Assembly: GCA_950097015.1 (NCBI GenBank)
Contig: CATNEN010000039.1
Location: 12,556,501 to 12,620,500 of the forward strand
Length of the DNA: 64,000 bases
Direction of reading: 5' to 3'
Source of the DNA: Macrostomum hystrix
Lineage: Eukaryota; Platyhelminthes; Macrostomidae
The position numbers and the translations under genes were made by a program. The notes under the pieces are model-generated. The model was not told the origin of the DNA, ran no database searches, and saw only the letters and a list, made by a program, of their open reading frames with translations. This document shows positions 1 to 12,200 of this stretch, piece after piece (within the stretch, counting starts at the first letter, position 1; each line of letters begins with the position of its first letter).

Positions 1-390
1 ATTGAGTTCGCCGTCGCCTCTTTCCGCGCCCGCCGCACCAAGATGGAGAGCTGGCAGCGCGAGATTCGCAGCGTCGTCCGCTCCGAGCTGCAGCGTCTGG
101 CCGTTATTCGCGGCGGCGGCCTCCCGCCGGGGCTGCCCTGCGCCGGCGGCGGCGGCGGCAACCTTCACGGCTACCCTGGCTTCCCCGAGGAGCTGGAGGA
201 TCTTCTGGCTGCCAGCGTTGAGGACGGAGCCGGAAACAACAAGGGCCCGCCGCCGGCTCCGGTGCCATCGCCAGACTCCGACATCGACACCTACAGCCGG
301 TTCGTGTTTCCCGCCTGCTTCCTGCTCTACAACTGCTTCTACTGGCTCTATTATCTAGTGCTGGTGGTCAAGATTGACCCCAGCCAATAA
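1..390 (+). CDS. Cys-loop ligand-gated ion channel subunit, last exon (5' partial)
   Basis: This is the C-terminal exon of a pentameric ligand-gated channel of the plasma membrane. The frame is open from base 1 and stops with TAA at 388-390. It begins IEFAVASFRARR, which fits the end of M3 and the start of the cytoplasmic loop. A Gly/Pro-rich M3-M4 loop follows. The last ~30 residues (IDTYSRFVFPACFLLYNCFY and on) match an M4 helix: the D-x-x-S-R-x-x-F-P start and the F/Y-W-x-x-Y end are family features. M4 is followed by only about eight residues, as is usual. The pore and ligand domain lie upstream of the window, so cation versus anion selectivity and ligand cannot be read. The M4 pattern recalls GABA-A, glycine and GluCl receptors. 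The ATG at 43 is internal, not the start. Confidence 0.85.
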   Translation: MEFAVASFRARRTKMESWQREIRSVVRSELQRLAVIRGGGLPPGLPCAGGGGGNLHGYPGFPEELEDLLAASVEDGAGNNKGPPPAPVPSPDSDIDTYSRFVFPACFLLYNCFYWLYYLVLVVKIDPSQ

Positions 391-513
391 TTGCTGATGC
401 GGGCGCGGTGTCGACAGGTGCAGCTGTGCCCTAACTGGATGGCCTGCCGTGCCTGGAGATTAATAGAAAACCCACGAAAGATTTATTATACCTGACCACT
501 TATTAACAAGACT

Positions 514-662
514 GCAGACAGTTGACGTGCAGACAGTTGACCCACAGACAGTTGATTCATAGACAGTTGACCCATAGACAGTTGACCCACAGACAGATGA
601 CCCACAGACAGTTGATCTACAGACAGTTGACCCACAGACAGTTGACCCATAGACAGTTGATA
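514..662. repeat. 15-bp minisatellite downstream of the channel gene
   Basis: About ten copies of a 15-bp unit (GACAGTTGACCCACA with variants) begin some 120 bp after the channel stop codon. The short frames across it, on both strands, are a product of the 3-divisible period and are not genes. Confidence 0.9.
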
Positions 663-719
663 TCTGGAAATCTACCGACTCCATTCCTGCAGCATAGATT
701 TCGATTCAAAGCCGGGTGA

Positions 720-1790
720 GTTTCTATCTTTCATCCCGCACTAGCATGCTTCTGTAGCAAATAGTTTTTTTCTAGCCAGTTAAGATTTTCACGATTTTAG
801 ATTTTTGTTTACTTGCTTAGTTTAAAATGCGAATTAGTTTATTTGATAATTAAATGCGAAGTTTTTTCATTAAACGTCTTATACTCACTTATCAATATTC
901 GTGCAAATAGCAGTAGTCTGTATCGAATATAATCTAAATTTCGGTATGCAAACAAATTTTTCTTGCTTTTTTAAACTAAATTATTTCTTCTTTTATTTAC
1001 TTTTGGCATAAAAAAATTTTCGTCGGTGAGCAACAATCATATAAAGGCAAATATAAGCAACACAAGGTCTGATGACAGCTTTTTATGTCTTCCGAAGTCG
1101 TCATTGATAAATTCTGCGTCAATAAATGTTCAATCTTCAAAATAATAAGCTTTACTGAATAGACAAGCTGTCATCTGACTGTATTTACCATTTATTGAAG
1201 CAGCAATGTACATGTACAACAATAACGAGCATATCTACTTTATTATTCTTTGTACTTGCATTGGTTTTAAACAGCAGTAAGCTATATACAGTCCCGTGCG
1301 ATGAGCCTGTTCACCTCTCAGCGACAACTTAACCGTTGAGCGAATAGTTTATTTTTTTATTCTAAATACAAATGAACTCGCAGCACAGACTTGATTGGCT
1401 TCGTTTTATAACGCTAGCCAAAAATTACGTCATATTATAGTTTTTCTTCGCTCCTTTGTTAATTTAATTAAGTCTTTATTATTTGGTCTTCAATCACGTA
1501 ACAAAATGTGAATTAGTCACAAAGACACATGCAGTTAGAATTATACTTCGAAGTATTGAATTTGCAGTGGAAGACCACGCTATGACCGAGTGATCGATTA
1601 TCGAAAGATGAACTAACTCCTGTCCTAACTAACTCCTATAAGGCTTAACTTTATGCTCACAAAAATTCGTCATGTCACCTGTCATGTCGCCGTCGGCTAT
1701 TGTTGCTGACAATTTGGGATTGACTAAATTGTTACAATTTTCATTTTAAACCAATATTTATTCGCCATAGGGGGGAAATTGTATAGTCTT
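720..1790. other. AT-rich intergenic stretch, no gene seen
   Basis: I see no long open frame, RNA gene or tandem array. It presumably holds the 3' UTR or downstream sequence of the channel gene and the spacer to the convergent LRAT-like gene. Confidence 0.6.
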
Positions 1791-1922
1791 TCTACTGTCA
1801 AGGCTCGGTCACACCGCCATCAAACGAGGTGAGGGCACAAGATTGTTTCACTGATTTAGGCATCAAATAAGCATACAGGAACATAGAAAACGTGTCATTT
1901 GATGGCAGACCGATCGAGTTTT

Positions 1923-4780
1923 TCAAACATTCAGCTCCAGCAGGCAGGCAGTCAGCGTCACCACAAACTGCAGGCGTCTCCCGGCATCCTCCGTCAGTGT
2001 CTCCACGGTCGACCTCACCAGCTCGGCAAAGTTCGCCGAAGCCAGCTCTCGAATACAAGCGAGTCGTGACTCATCATCGCTTCTCAGTTCTCCAGCAGCA
2101 ATTCGGAAAGCAAATTTCAGCATCGAATTGAGTAGCTTTTTAAGCAGACCGTGTTGGGGTTGAAGAAGCAGGTCAGACTCCAGCTCCCGGACGCACAGCT
2201 CAGCCCAACTGGCAGCGTCATCCGGAGAACAGGGAGTAGCAGCGAGGCTGGAGCTCAGCTCAGAACTCTCGTCAGCTTCGGTAGGAGTCCTTTCGATCAC
2301 CTTCAGCATGGGGTAGGGCGACTTCTCCAGCGGGAAGTACACGAACATTTCTAGGCGCTTGCCTGGATCATAGTCGCTAATAGGTGCGTAGGTGAAGCCA
2401 CGAAGGCTTTTCGTCGCAGGATGGGCGTCAGTGAACAGCAGATGAACGGGAGCTTCTTGTCCAGATTCTACTATGATGTGGTCCCAGGTATTCAGGCACT
2501 GGAGATCGGTGATAACCTCTTGCTCATCTGCGGGCTGGTTGGAGGCGTTGTTGGAGCTGGCAGACAGTAGAGCGGCGAGCTCCACGAGACCGGGTCGTGT
2601 CAGGCCCCGCAGCCAGGTGCAGAAGTCTCTGTGTGAAATTCCGTAGCCAAGGTGCCGATCTGATGCGTTGACGAGAGAGGCGCCAAGCAAAATGGCGGTC
2701 GTGTCGCTCAGAACTTGCGCCGTCGAGCCGACTGGCTCCTGGAGGATGCGGCACACCCGCCTGATGCAATTTTTCGAACTTTCGTAAGAGACTGTCAGCA
2801 TTTGCACGGTCTTCGGCTGCCAAGTAACTGCTGTGAGGCTCAGGTGGGCCATGTCGACACACTCGTCACAGGGACATATCTTTAGGAGGCGTGCAGTTTG
2901 AAGGCTCGGCTCAGCAGATTGTGGGACGTCCTGCTGTAGGTTCAGGTGTCCCTGACCCAGAACTGGCAAAGTGACCAGCAAGCTGATACCGGTCACTGGT
3001 CCAAAATGTCTAGGAGAATTCGACTTGTGATTAACGCAGCACCAGCGAACAAGGTCACGCGAGCTGCTCCATGCGGCTGAGTATCCGGCAGTCCCTAGTC
3101 GAGCTCTGGCTCTCTGCAGGACTTGCTCTCTAGTACTCAGCTTCTCTGCGTCAGCTTGGAAACGGAGCGTACTAAATACGTGACCCGATGCTGAGACACG
3201 CAGTGTATCAACGCTCATTGCGTCCCCTGCGAAGCAAATTACCTCCAATGACGACTCGTCAGTCGATTTATTCAGCTTGTTGACGATAGCATGGAGTCCT
3301 GGCACTGTGGCTTCAAACGGATGCGTATCAGTTTTCTGACGGATGCAAACGGCGTCGCCTGGTTGTAGATCGGCAAAATCACCAACCGTGTGCTCTTCAA
3401 ACATCGGAACGTCGCTCTTCCATTGCCTGAGAATCGGGCACTGCAAATCAGGCTCGCTGTGCCGGATCAAATGGACTTGCTGATGCTTCTCCGTGTCCAG
3501 CACAACGTGCACTTCACTTGTAGCCTGAGCTGGATTCAGAATCAACGGTCCATACTGCAGAGTCTCAACTCTAAATGAACGATCTTGCTGAGATTTCCGA
3601 CGTACAGACAGAACTATTTGAGCTCGTCCCTGCCTAGAAATCAGGTAACCGGGAAGCAACTGAGCAGCTTCGATACCAGCTTCCCGGTGATCCCTTGGCT
3701 CGGCGCAGACTCCGGTGGCAAGAAAGGCGATCGCCTGCAGGTCGCTGCACTCCCAGGACAGGCAGGCACCAGACAACTTTTCAACTCCCTGGCGGACTTC
3801 CGCCATCTGGAACGGCACGTGCAGTCGCACAAGTGGATCATCATCGTCAGGCCCGATGCTGAACGAGCTTCTCGTAAACGCGCAAAGATTCGCAACCGCT
3901 GACGTTTCAGCAACTATCGACAGGACAAGCCAACGATTTTCGACGTCTAATGATTTTGCTTCGCTAACAACAGCATGAAATTTGCGGTTGCAGAAGGACA
4001 TCCAGGCATGATCAGCCGGTCGGATTTTGTGCAGCTGCAGCGGAACGTGGCAGTCGTCTTTGTTCCTCTGACAGTCGCGCACTCGACACCACACAGCCAG
4101 GCTGTGGGCATTGTTACTAGTGGGATGATGTTGCGTCTCGCCGAAGCGACTCTTAGCTCTGGCCAGCGACTCATTGGCAGAGTAGAGCACGGAATTAGGA
4201 AAGGTGTGCAGCCAAGCCTTGGAGCTGGTGCAATCAATGATGAAGTCCTCGCGCAGCACAGTCACAGGGTCGAGCAGCCTCAGCCTGCCGTAGTGGATCG
4301 CTCGCACGGCCAGCTGGTTGTCGGCAGCTGAGTACCGGCAGCTCTCTACGACCAGCTTGTGCGGCAGCGTGTAGTAGGACACGTTTAGAACGTCACCTGT
4401 ATTAGTAGTGTATACGAGCGTAAGTTAGCTAAGTGTGAAAGAATTATACATTTTTCGAAAAAAAAGTTTGGTATCATTCAGTATAACAGCAAATACAACT
4501 ACTAAAAATTGTGATTCTCACCAGCACTGATCCTCTTTGCCACCTCAGTTGTAATAACTTCGTGATTTTCACTTGGCACCTGCGTGGCTGCCAGACGAAT
4601 GCTCAACTGCCACCGCGGCTCCTCTAGCACAGCCCTCAGCCAGGGACTGCCAACAATGGCTCGCCTGAGCAGCCAGAACTGTTGCTCTCGGGTCATCCTG
4701 GTGCGCCTTTCCTGTTCGTCCAAGATGCGCTGAAGCTGCAGAGCCAGCTGCTGAAGCTGCGGGTCCGCCTGGTCTGCCAT
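1923..4780 (-). CDS. Tandem LRAT-like domain protein (probable pseudoenzyme), two exons
   Basis: Two exons join in frame: 4780-4522 and 4396-1923, with a 125-bp GTGAG...ACAG intron, giving about 910 aa. Residues 1-86 are Gln/Arg-rich and helical-looking. The splice junction creates AGDVLNVSYYTLPHKLVV, which resembles the first strand of an LRAT (NlpC/P60-like thiol acyltransferase) domain with its His (H99). About 80 residues on comes RAKSRFGE...NNAHSLAVWC, where LRAT proteins have NCEHF. The pattern recurs: H227 with WECSDLQAIAF near 301-311; PGDAVC/LHAIV near 432-457 with SSSRDLVRWC at 530-539; and AHLSL near 603-607 with SHRDFCTWLRG near 674-684. Only module 2 keeps a Cys at the nucleophile place. 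LRAT enzymes need His and Cys, so most modules should be inactive. The function is unknown. Domain assignment is by eye; the exon structure is firm. Confidence 0.7.
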
Positions 4781-4799
4781 GTCAGTCGGGCCTCTCTGC

Positions 4800-5550
4800 C
4801 CATTAAGAATATTGTGCTAGGAAAGTTATGAGTACCTTGTTTATAGTTTTCTAATAAGACGCATATTTCTCAGTTGTAGGCAAGAGGCCCAGTTAAACTG
4901 TACGTTTCACAAGAAACTCTGAGCTGCATGTACAGTTAGTTCTGTATTTTACCCGGGTAGACTTTTTTCTATAGCCTTCGCTGTTGAAATTCAGCGCAAG
5001 TGCACGAACGTAGGGCAGTGTGTGGGGTGCCGGCACATTGGTTGATAAGCATACAGAGTAGAACTAAATGCGAGTATATAAAGTACAGTGTTTGCAATGT
5101 GCACAGATTTTCGTTTCTCATGTAGGGTGGTCTGAATGGTAGAATGGAACTGTAATTCTCGCAGCCAGGTAGGGCGCACTGATCAGCTGGTTTAAGTTGT
5201 AATTCTGGCCTTCCCGTCAGCGTTACCTCGACACAAGTCTGTTGCTCTGCCTTTCCAATGAGCTTTTGAGCATCAAAACACTATATGTGACCCTGTTTCT
5301 GGCGTCTGTCATCGCGTAAAAATTATTTCCTAGCTTCCAGATTAATTCCATTTTTTACTTTTTTCGTCAGATAGTCGCGTTCTGGTCGGTGCGAATTGAG
5401 CTCAGACCTGGTAGCTTTGAGCTTTAAAATTTCGGACTAGATCTTACTGATGTAAAGGGTGATGGCTCTGAGAGTTGCATACTTGTTAGATATGCCACCT
5501 TCTTTTAGATGTGTCATCCCATTGTACTGGAAAGATGTGACCCATATTTT
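4800..5550. other. Spacer upstream of the LRAT-like gene, no gene seen
   Basis: It should contain the promoter of the minus-strand LRAT-like gene starting at 4780. I see no convincing TATA box, RNA gene or coding exon. Confidence 0.5.
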
Positions 5551-5590
5551 TAAAGGCTTTGATATTGGTTTTCAACTTCTATTTCAAACC

Positions 5591-5815
5591 AAGTAACTTC
5601 AATTTCGTCCGCGTGGAGGGGGATGCTCGTGTGTACCCGATTAGTAACTTCAATTTCGCCCGCGTGGAGGGGGATGCTCGTGTGTACCCGATTAGTAACT
5701 TCAATTTCGCCCGCGTGGAGGGGGATGCTCGTGTGTACCCGATTAGTAACTTCAATTTCGTCCGCGTGGAGGGGGATGCTCGTGTGTACCCGATTAGTAA
5801 CTTCAATTTCGTCCG
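5591..5815. repeat. 51-bp tandem repeat
   Basis: About 4.5 nearly identical copies of a 51-bp unit that starts AGTAACTTCAATTTCGTCCG and ends GTGTACCCGATT. Because 51 is divisible by three, frames stay open on both strands; the repetitive peptides are not evidence of a gene. Confidence 0.92.
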
Positions 5816-6293
5816 CGAGACCAGCCTGCCCAAGTTAGGGTAAATCAATTTCACAAAATGTAACATGTTTGTCTCCCACTTTGGTGTCTTGCCTGAGACG
5901 TCAAATATATATTGAAAGTACAGGCCCATCAAGGCCTATATTAATGTTGGAAGCCGGATGAAAAAATGCAAGACGAAATAGAAGTTACTTAGTTTGAAAT
6001 AGAAATTGAAAACCAATAAACATCACGGAAAGTTACAAGAACAAATTCGTCATATTATTGTATAAATTCAAACGCAAATTTGTTTTTACTATATATACTT
6101 AGAAGTCAAATAAGCAATCGAAATAGTAATCTAAGGCGTCCAAGTAAAGTTTTCTCTCGAGCCAGAACTCTCGCTAGGAGGGAGTTCTTGTTGCCATAGT
6201 AACAGCAAAGTGAGAGTTTCATAGATAAAAACATAAATAAAAAGTCTAGGCACAATCTGAGCGCGTGTTCCGTTCGTGTCGGTGCGATCCTCA

Positions 6294-9200
6294 TCACTCG
6301 GCCTGCTGTTGTACAGGCTCAGCCGAATTCGCTGGCTGGTCACCGCCCTCAGCAGCGGCGCCGCCTTCTTCGCCAGACTTGTCAGCGGAACCTGGGATTG
6401 ATAAATGGCGATAGGATGTCAGAATGTCAGCTGTCAGAATCTGCACTGCTATGCCGGGCCCTGTACGCTCGTAACTGTGGGCTGCGAAATCTTTCGATGG
6501 ATTTTTGAAATCCATTTGACACGATTAGACACTTCTTAAAGACTTCAGACACCTGTTAAAGACTTCAGACACCTGTTAAAGACTTCAGACACCTGTTAAA
6601 GACTTCAGACACCTGTTAAAGACTTCAGACACCTGTTAAAGACTTCAGACACCTGTTAAAGACTTCAGACACCTGTTAAAAACTTCAGACACCTGTTAAT
6701 GACTTCTGACACCTGTTAATGACTTCAGAAACCTGTTAAAGACTTCAGACACCTGTTAAAGACTTCAGACACATGTTAATCACTTTATACACCTGTTAAT
6801 TACTTCAGACACCTGGTAGAGGCTTCAGGAGAACTAAAATTTGTTATAATCAACTTATCTCACAGTCCAAAAGATACCCAAGAGAACTTTTGCTCGCAGT
6901 TATCTCACCTTCGCCCTCGCCAGCAGCTTCGGCGGCCTTTTTCTCCTCCTCGAGACGTTTCTCCTCCTCCACCAGCTTCTGGTTGACGTCCTGGATGGCC
7001 CGATTGATAGCGTCGATGGCGAGACCGTTGTCAACGATTTTCGCTTGCTCCAAAGCGCTCTCAAAGTTGTTCACCGCACTGCCATAATTCTTCAACCGGA
7101 CCTCGCACTGGGCGACCTGAGAGGGTACAGGTTATCGACAGGTAAGTATACTTGACAAGGTTGGCAAACTGCTCGAGTAACTATACCTTTTTTTTAAGTA
7201 ATGAATGCTTCCTCATCTTTTTAGTAACTACAAATACATTTTCAGAAATGAATAGCAATACGAGTACAAAGACTCGATAATCCACCAGCACGTTATGGGG
7301 TGAGTGGCAGAGCGGTTAACTCAAGGTCCCTGAGCTCGATTCACGGCCAGGCCACATTAAATTGGGGCGCAGCCGAGGAGAGACGGCTTTGGGGGGCTTT
7401 TCGTGCAATTTACGACCCTGAGGGCCAACCTCCAAGGCACAGTGAAAGTGTAAACTGCCTGACAATGAGAAAGTCAGGGCAGATGTACACAGGGCTGTGA
7501 GCGTGTGCTCAGGAGTCAGCAAAATGGACAGAAACTGGCTGCGTGTCTAGTGTCACCAAATGATGTGCGATTGGCGGCAGCCCTTTAGCAACTATTAATT
7601 ATTTTAATTAATAAATACTTCGTCATGTTTTCAGGAACTGCAGATTCGATTTCAGACATGAATTGCGTTACAAAGGCTTGGCAAACCCACCAGCACGTTG
7701 GTGTTTAGCAGCCACTGGTTGTCGCCCATTTGATTAGCATAGTTTAGCGCCTTCTCAGCCAGAGCTTTAGCCTTGTCGAACTCTTTCAGCTCCAGATAGC
7801 AGCGGCTAATCTCGTGATGCAGCCAGGTGGATTCCATCGGGGTGAGACTCTTCGAGCCTTGCAGGCGTCGCTCCCAGACCTCGATGGCCTCCTTGTAGTT
7901 GCCCTGCTTGGCCAGCACTCGGCCGATGTTGTCGCCGGAGCGGGCCAGCGATTCCTCGATGCCGTGCTCCTCGCCGATCTTCTGGTCGGCCTGGTGACTG
8001 GCCAGCGCCTGGTCGTACCTCTCCAACTCGAACTGTGAGTTGCCAATCAGAGAATGCAGGGTGGCGCGGATGCCTTCGCGGTTCTGCAGCTCCTCTGGCG
8101 TCCACTTCTCGACTGTGCGGAGCAGCCGCGTGGCCTGCTTGATGGCCGCCTCGTGCTCGCCTGCCGTCTGTGAGGGATGGGATGTGGGATTCAATGGAAG
8201 GTGAAAGGGGTTCAAGGGTTGGAGTATGGGATTCAAGGGTTGGAGTATGGGATTCAAGGGTTGGAGTATGGGATTCAAGGGTTGGAGTATGGGATTCAAG
8301 GGTTGGAGTATGGGATTCAAGGGTTGGAGTATGGGATTCAAGGGTTGGAGTATGGGATTCAAGGGATGGAGTATGGGATATGGGAAAGAAGAATAAGCAA
8401 TTAAGGCAGCTAGGTTTAGTCCATCTCACCTGTTTGTTCTCAATCTCATCCAATGAGGTGACAACGTATTTTCCAGCGCTACTCTTGTCCTTCTCAGCCG
8501 CATCGCGCAGGGCGGACTTCTTTCGGCTGTACAGCGGCTTCTGCTGCTGCCAGAACTCCGACCTGCTGTCCAGGTAATTCAGGCCCTCAATGCACAGGTC
8601 CTGAATCTTCTCACTGTGCTCAGTTTTTCTGGCCTTAGCCGACTCCTCTCGAAGCAGCTTCTCCAGGTACTCCCTATCGGCGTACAGGTCGCCGAGCATC
8701 TTCTTGATGGTCTTGGAGTCCGCTGGCGGCTTGTTCCGCTGAGCCCGCTTCGGCCCGGTGTCCTCCTTCTTCGGCTTCTGATAGCTGGACCTGGCAGCGG
8801 GTCTCTTCTTCTGCAAAAGAGGGCGCGGCTAGGGTGAGCACACATTTCAGAGGTGCTCAAATGTTGCATCAAGATCCTGAGGTCGAATCTGGGACGAGGC
8901 CACATTCATTTTGAGGCTTGGAGGTCTTGTCGAGGAATTTGCCGCTTTGAAGAGGGCTAGCAAGTGAGAGTGTACACTGTCCTGACGGTGAGAAAGTCGT
9001 GGCGGATGTACACATCTGTGTGCGAGTGTGCTTGAGTGCGCTCAGAGGCCAGTGGAATGGACAGAGTTGCCTACTCGCTTTCTTACCGATCGAAATTTTT
9101 CTTCGATTTTTTAAAAACGATTTCAAAAAGCCAAATATTCCTATGGGTTAGTACTGTACTGAAAAAATAACAATAAATTAAGCGAGACTGAAGCGACCGA

Positions 9201-12200
9201 ATTTTAAACTTCTTAAAAAAGGCACCAAATAAAATTTAGCGGAATTTGAGATTGTGACTTTTTAACAGTAGAAAGACCACACTGGTAACTTCCCATTTTT
9301 CGTTTTTCTGAATCTCTGTTTCTGAAAATCCTTAACACGGACAGAATTTTTCGATTCTATCCGATGAAACAACTTCCAGAAGCACAAAACATCGGCATCG
9401 TCGAGATATTCAACGATTCTCGACGGGGTGTGTGGTGGCAAAATCCACCAATATAGGCAGAGTTATTTCCATTTCTATTGTACTATACTGATTATATTGT
9501 TAATTTTTTATCATTGAACTAATGTGGATTCGTAGGGGTCGGTGGCAGAGCGGTTATCGCGTTTGCCTCTCGCACAAAGGTCCAGCTCGATGCCACGGCG
9601 AGGCCACATTTATTTGGGGCGCAGCCGCGGAGAGAAGGCTTTGGGGGCTTGTCGTGCAGTTTACGCCCTTGAGGGCCAACCTCCAAGGCACAGTGAAATG
9701 TACACTGCCTGACAATGAGAAAGTCAGGGCAAATGTACACAGGGCTGTGTGAGCGTATGCCCTGCGTACAGTATCTGTGTGCGTGTGCTCAGGAGTCAGC
9801 GAAATGGGCAGAATTGCCTCCTCGATGGCTGCGGGTCTAGTGTCACCAAATGATGTGCCATTGCCCGCAGCCCTCCTGCAATTACTATTATTATCATGGA
9901 TTCGTCATAGAGGCTTACATCGACGATGCTGAGTCGGATGGCTTTAAAAATTAGTTCATCGGAAAAAAAATTATCTATGGCAGACTTTCATGATATAATT
10001 ATTCGGTTATTCGGTTTGGGAGCTATCGTGAAATAGGCAGTGGGTATTAAAAATCTCCCCAGGTGAGAAATAGCGTATTATTTTTACTGTTGAAGCCTCA
10101 TTATAGTCTTTCAGGGAATAGCAGGCATAAACGAAACATAAACGAAAAAAAATATTTAAGAAGCTTGACTAATATCATCGATCATTGTCATCTACTGGGT
10201 TTACGAGAACTCGGTCTATTCGATAGCTGTGACAAAATACGAGTTTTCTTCTTCTATTGGAGTTCGAGTTTAGTGTGCAGCTATGGTGGCAAGAACCGGC
10301 ATTATTAATTAAGAATACGAAACTAAAAAGTCTGAGGTAATTAAGCTAATGAAATTTACCTCGTTACTCATGCCATTCTTCTGAAATAAAAGAACATACA
10401 TATTAGTTTTTATATCATGAATTCTTGTTTTCGCATAAATATGAGTTCGTCAATAATATAGTACGGCCATAGACTAAAGCAAAAGCATTATTTGTTAGCG
10501 TACTCTTTACCTTGGTTAGTTACATATCAAGTAATATAACAATTAGTTACCATTTATGATTTTAGCTATATAATATTATTATTCCGAAAAATATTTGTTA
10601 AATGAAGGCGGAACCGCCTTATCGTCAGAAAAAGAAAATCTTCATCGATTCCTCGATTTATATAATTTATTTTAACCAACTTTATAACTACTTGCTAGAC
10701 TTTTGTCAGAGCTAAAAGTACATTCGCATTTGCGCTGAGTTTGTTAGACCGTATCTCGGCAGCACTAATTAGATTAGAACAACAAAAGCACCAGACCTGT
10801 GCGTCCTTAGCGACGGCATTGGATGGCTTAGCAACGGAATTGGCATAACTGCCGTTTTCCTGTTTTGTGTCTGCAAACTAAATTAGCAAAAAAATTGCCG
10901 CGGGGCAATGGGTCTGTAAAATTATTAAGTTTTAGCGCATCGCAAGCCGAAAAATCAATAATTTCCAAAGCGATTATTTAGTAAAAAATGAATAAAATTG
11001 TCGGTGAAAATATGAAATGTTTGTAAACCACAAAGTGCTGCTTATGCCAAACTCAGATTACTGTTTAGTAAAAAAAACTAAGTTAGCAAACACGCAAACA
11101 ACGAATAAGTGCACGCCTCATTAGTACTACTGAGAAAACAAATAACTTTAGTAGTATGTAGTGAACATTTCTGATTTTCTTGCTTTTTACCTCTTCGGCA
11201 GCGTAGAAAAAAGACAGATCGCCGTCTGACCTCAGCTTGATGACCGATGGATCTGGTTAAATTTGTGCGAAATTTGTATAGTTTTATAAGTTAAACGTTA
11301 CATTCATGCATGGAGCAATGTCTCACCCCCGACGCTGTTGTTAATGGCCTCCTCGGCTTTCTGGATGCCCAGCCGGAATTCCTGCATCTCGGGCCGCAGC
11401 TTGTGACCGCGGTGATAAAATACCAGCGCATTCTCAAAGTCGCCTTTGAAGTACAGAACCTCGGCTTTTTGGAAGATACCCTGCAGTTTACAACAGTAAA
11501 CTAGCAATATAAATATTTGTTTATTAGAATGGTTGCTAAGTAAAATCTGCAAATTGGTTTCTTGCGTTTCGTCACCTTATGAAATGTGGGCTCCTCCTTG
11601 AGGCTCTCCTCGGCATCAGCCAGCGCCTTTGCGATGTTTCCCTCATTTAGATAGCACTTTGACCGGTTGACTAAGCAATACTGGTCGCTTGGCTTCAGCT
11701 CTAGTGCCTAGCAACAGGTCGGTTTTAGCGATTTTTTAGTTTAATATGTTTTTGTTTAAAATATGAACTAATAATATTTTTTGCTCAAAACTATGCTGCC
11801 AATAATTACCTATATTCGTTTACAATATATATTTATTCAAGGAACACAATAGAAAGCATATATTACAAGTATTATAACAAAATAGTTCTGTATCAAAATT
11901 AAATGTAATTATAAAAATTAAGAATTAATTGGTACTTGTACTTACAAACAAGTATACATGAGCGCTAATCTAATTCTAGTGTCTCGTTTAGTGTCTATTC
12001 TAAGCAAATAAAGAATCCTTCGCTACACAAGACACACTCATATGATTAACAAAAAATTTACAAAAAATAAATTTATTATATTTTGGCTTTATGTAATGTC
12101 ATTATGAATACTTTTGTGAGAATATAAAGAAGAAGAAGTGAGCGAGTATAAGCGGTTTAGCCAAAATCTTTCAAAAATAAAATAATCAACATAACTTTAT

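Noticed and set aside
43-390. ATG at 43 as the start of a small secreted or membrane protein
   Set aside because: The frame is open upstream to base 1 with M3-like sequence, so this is an internal Met of a Cys-loop receptor.
7806-8816. A 336-codon minus-strand frame joining ODAD4 sequence to repeated LESHTPT and on into basic sequence
   Set aside because: It reads through an intronic 21-bp array and then an alternative frame of the next ODAD4 exon. The spliced model keeps the conserved TPR frame.
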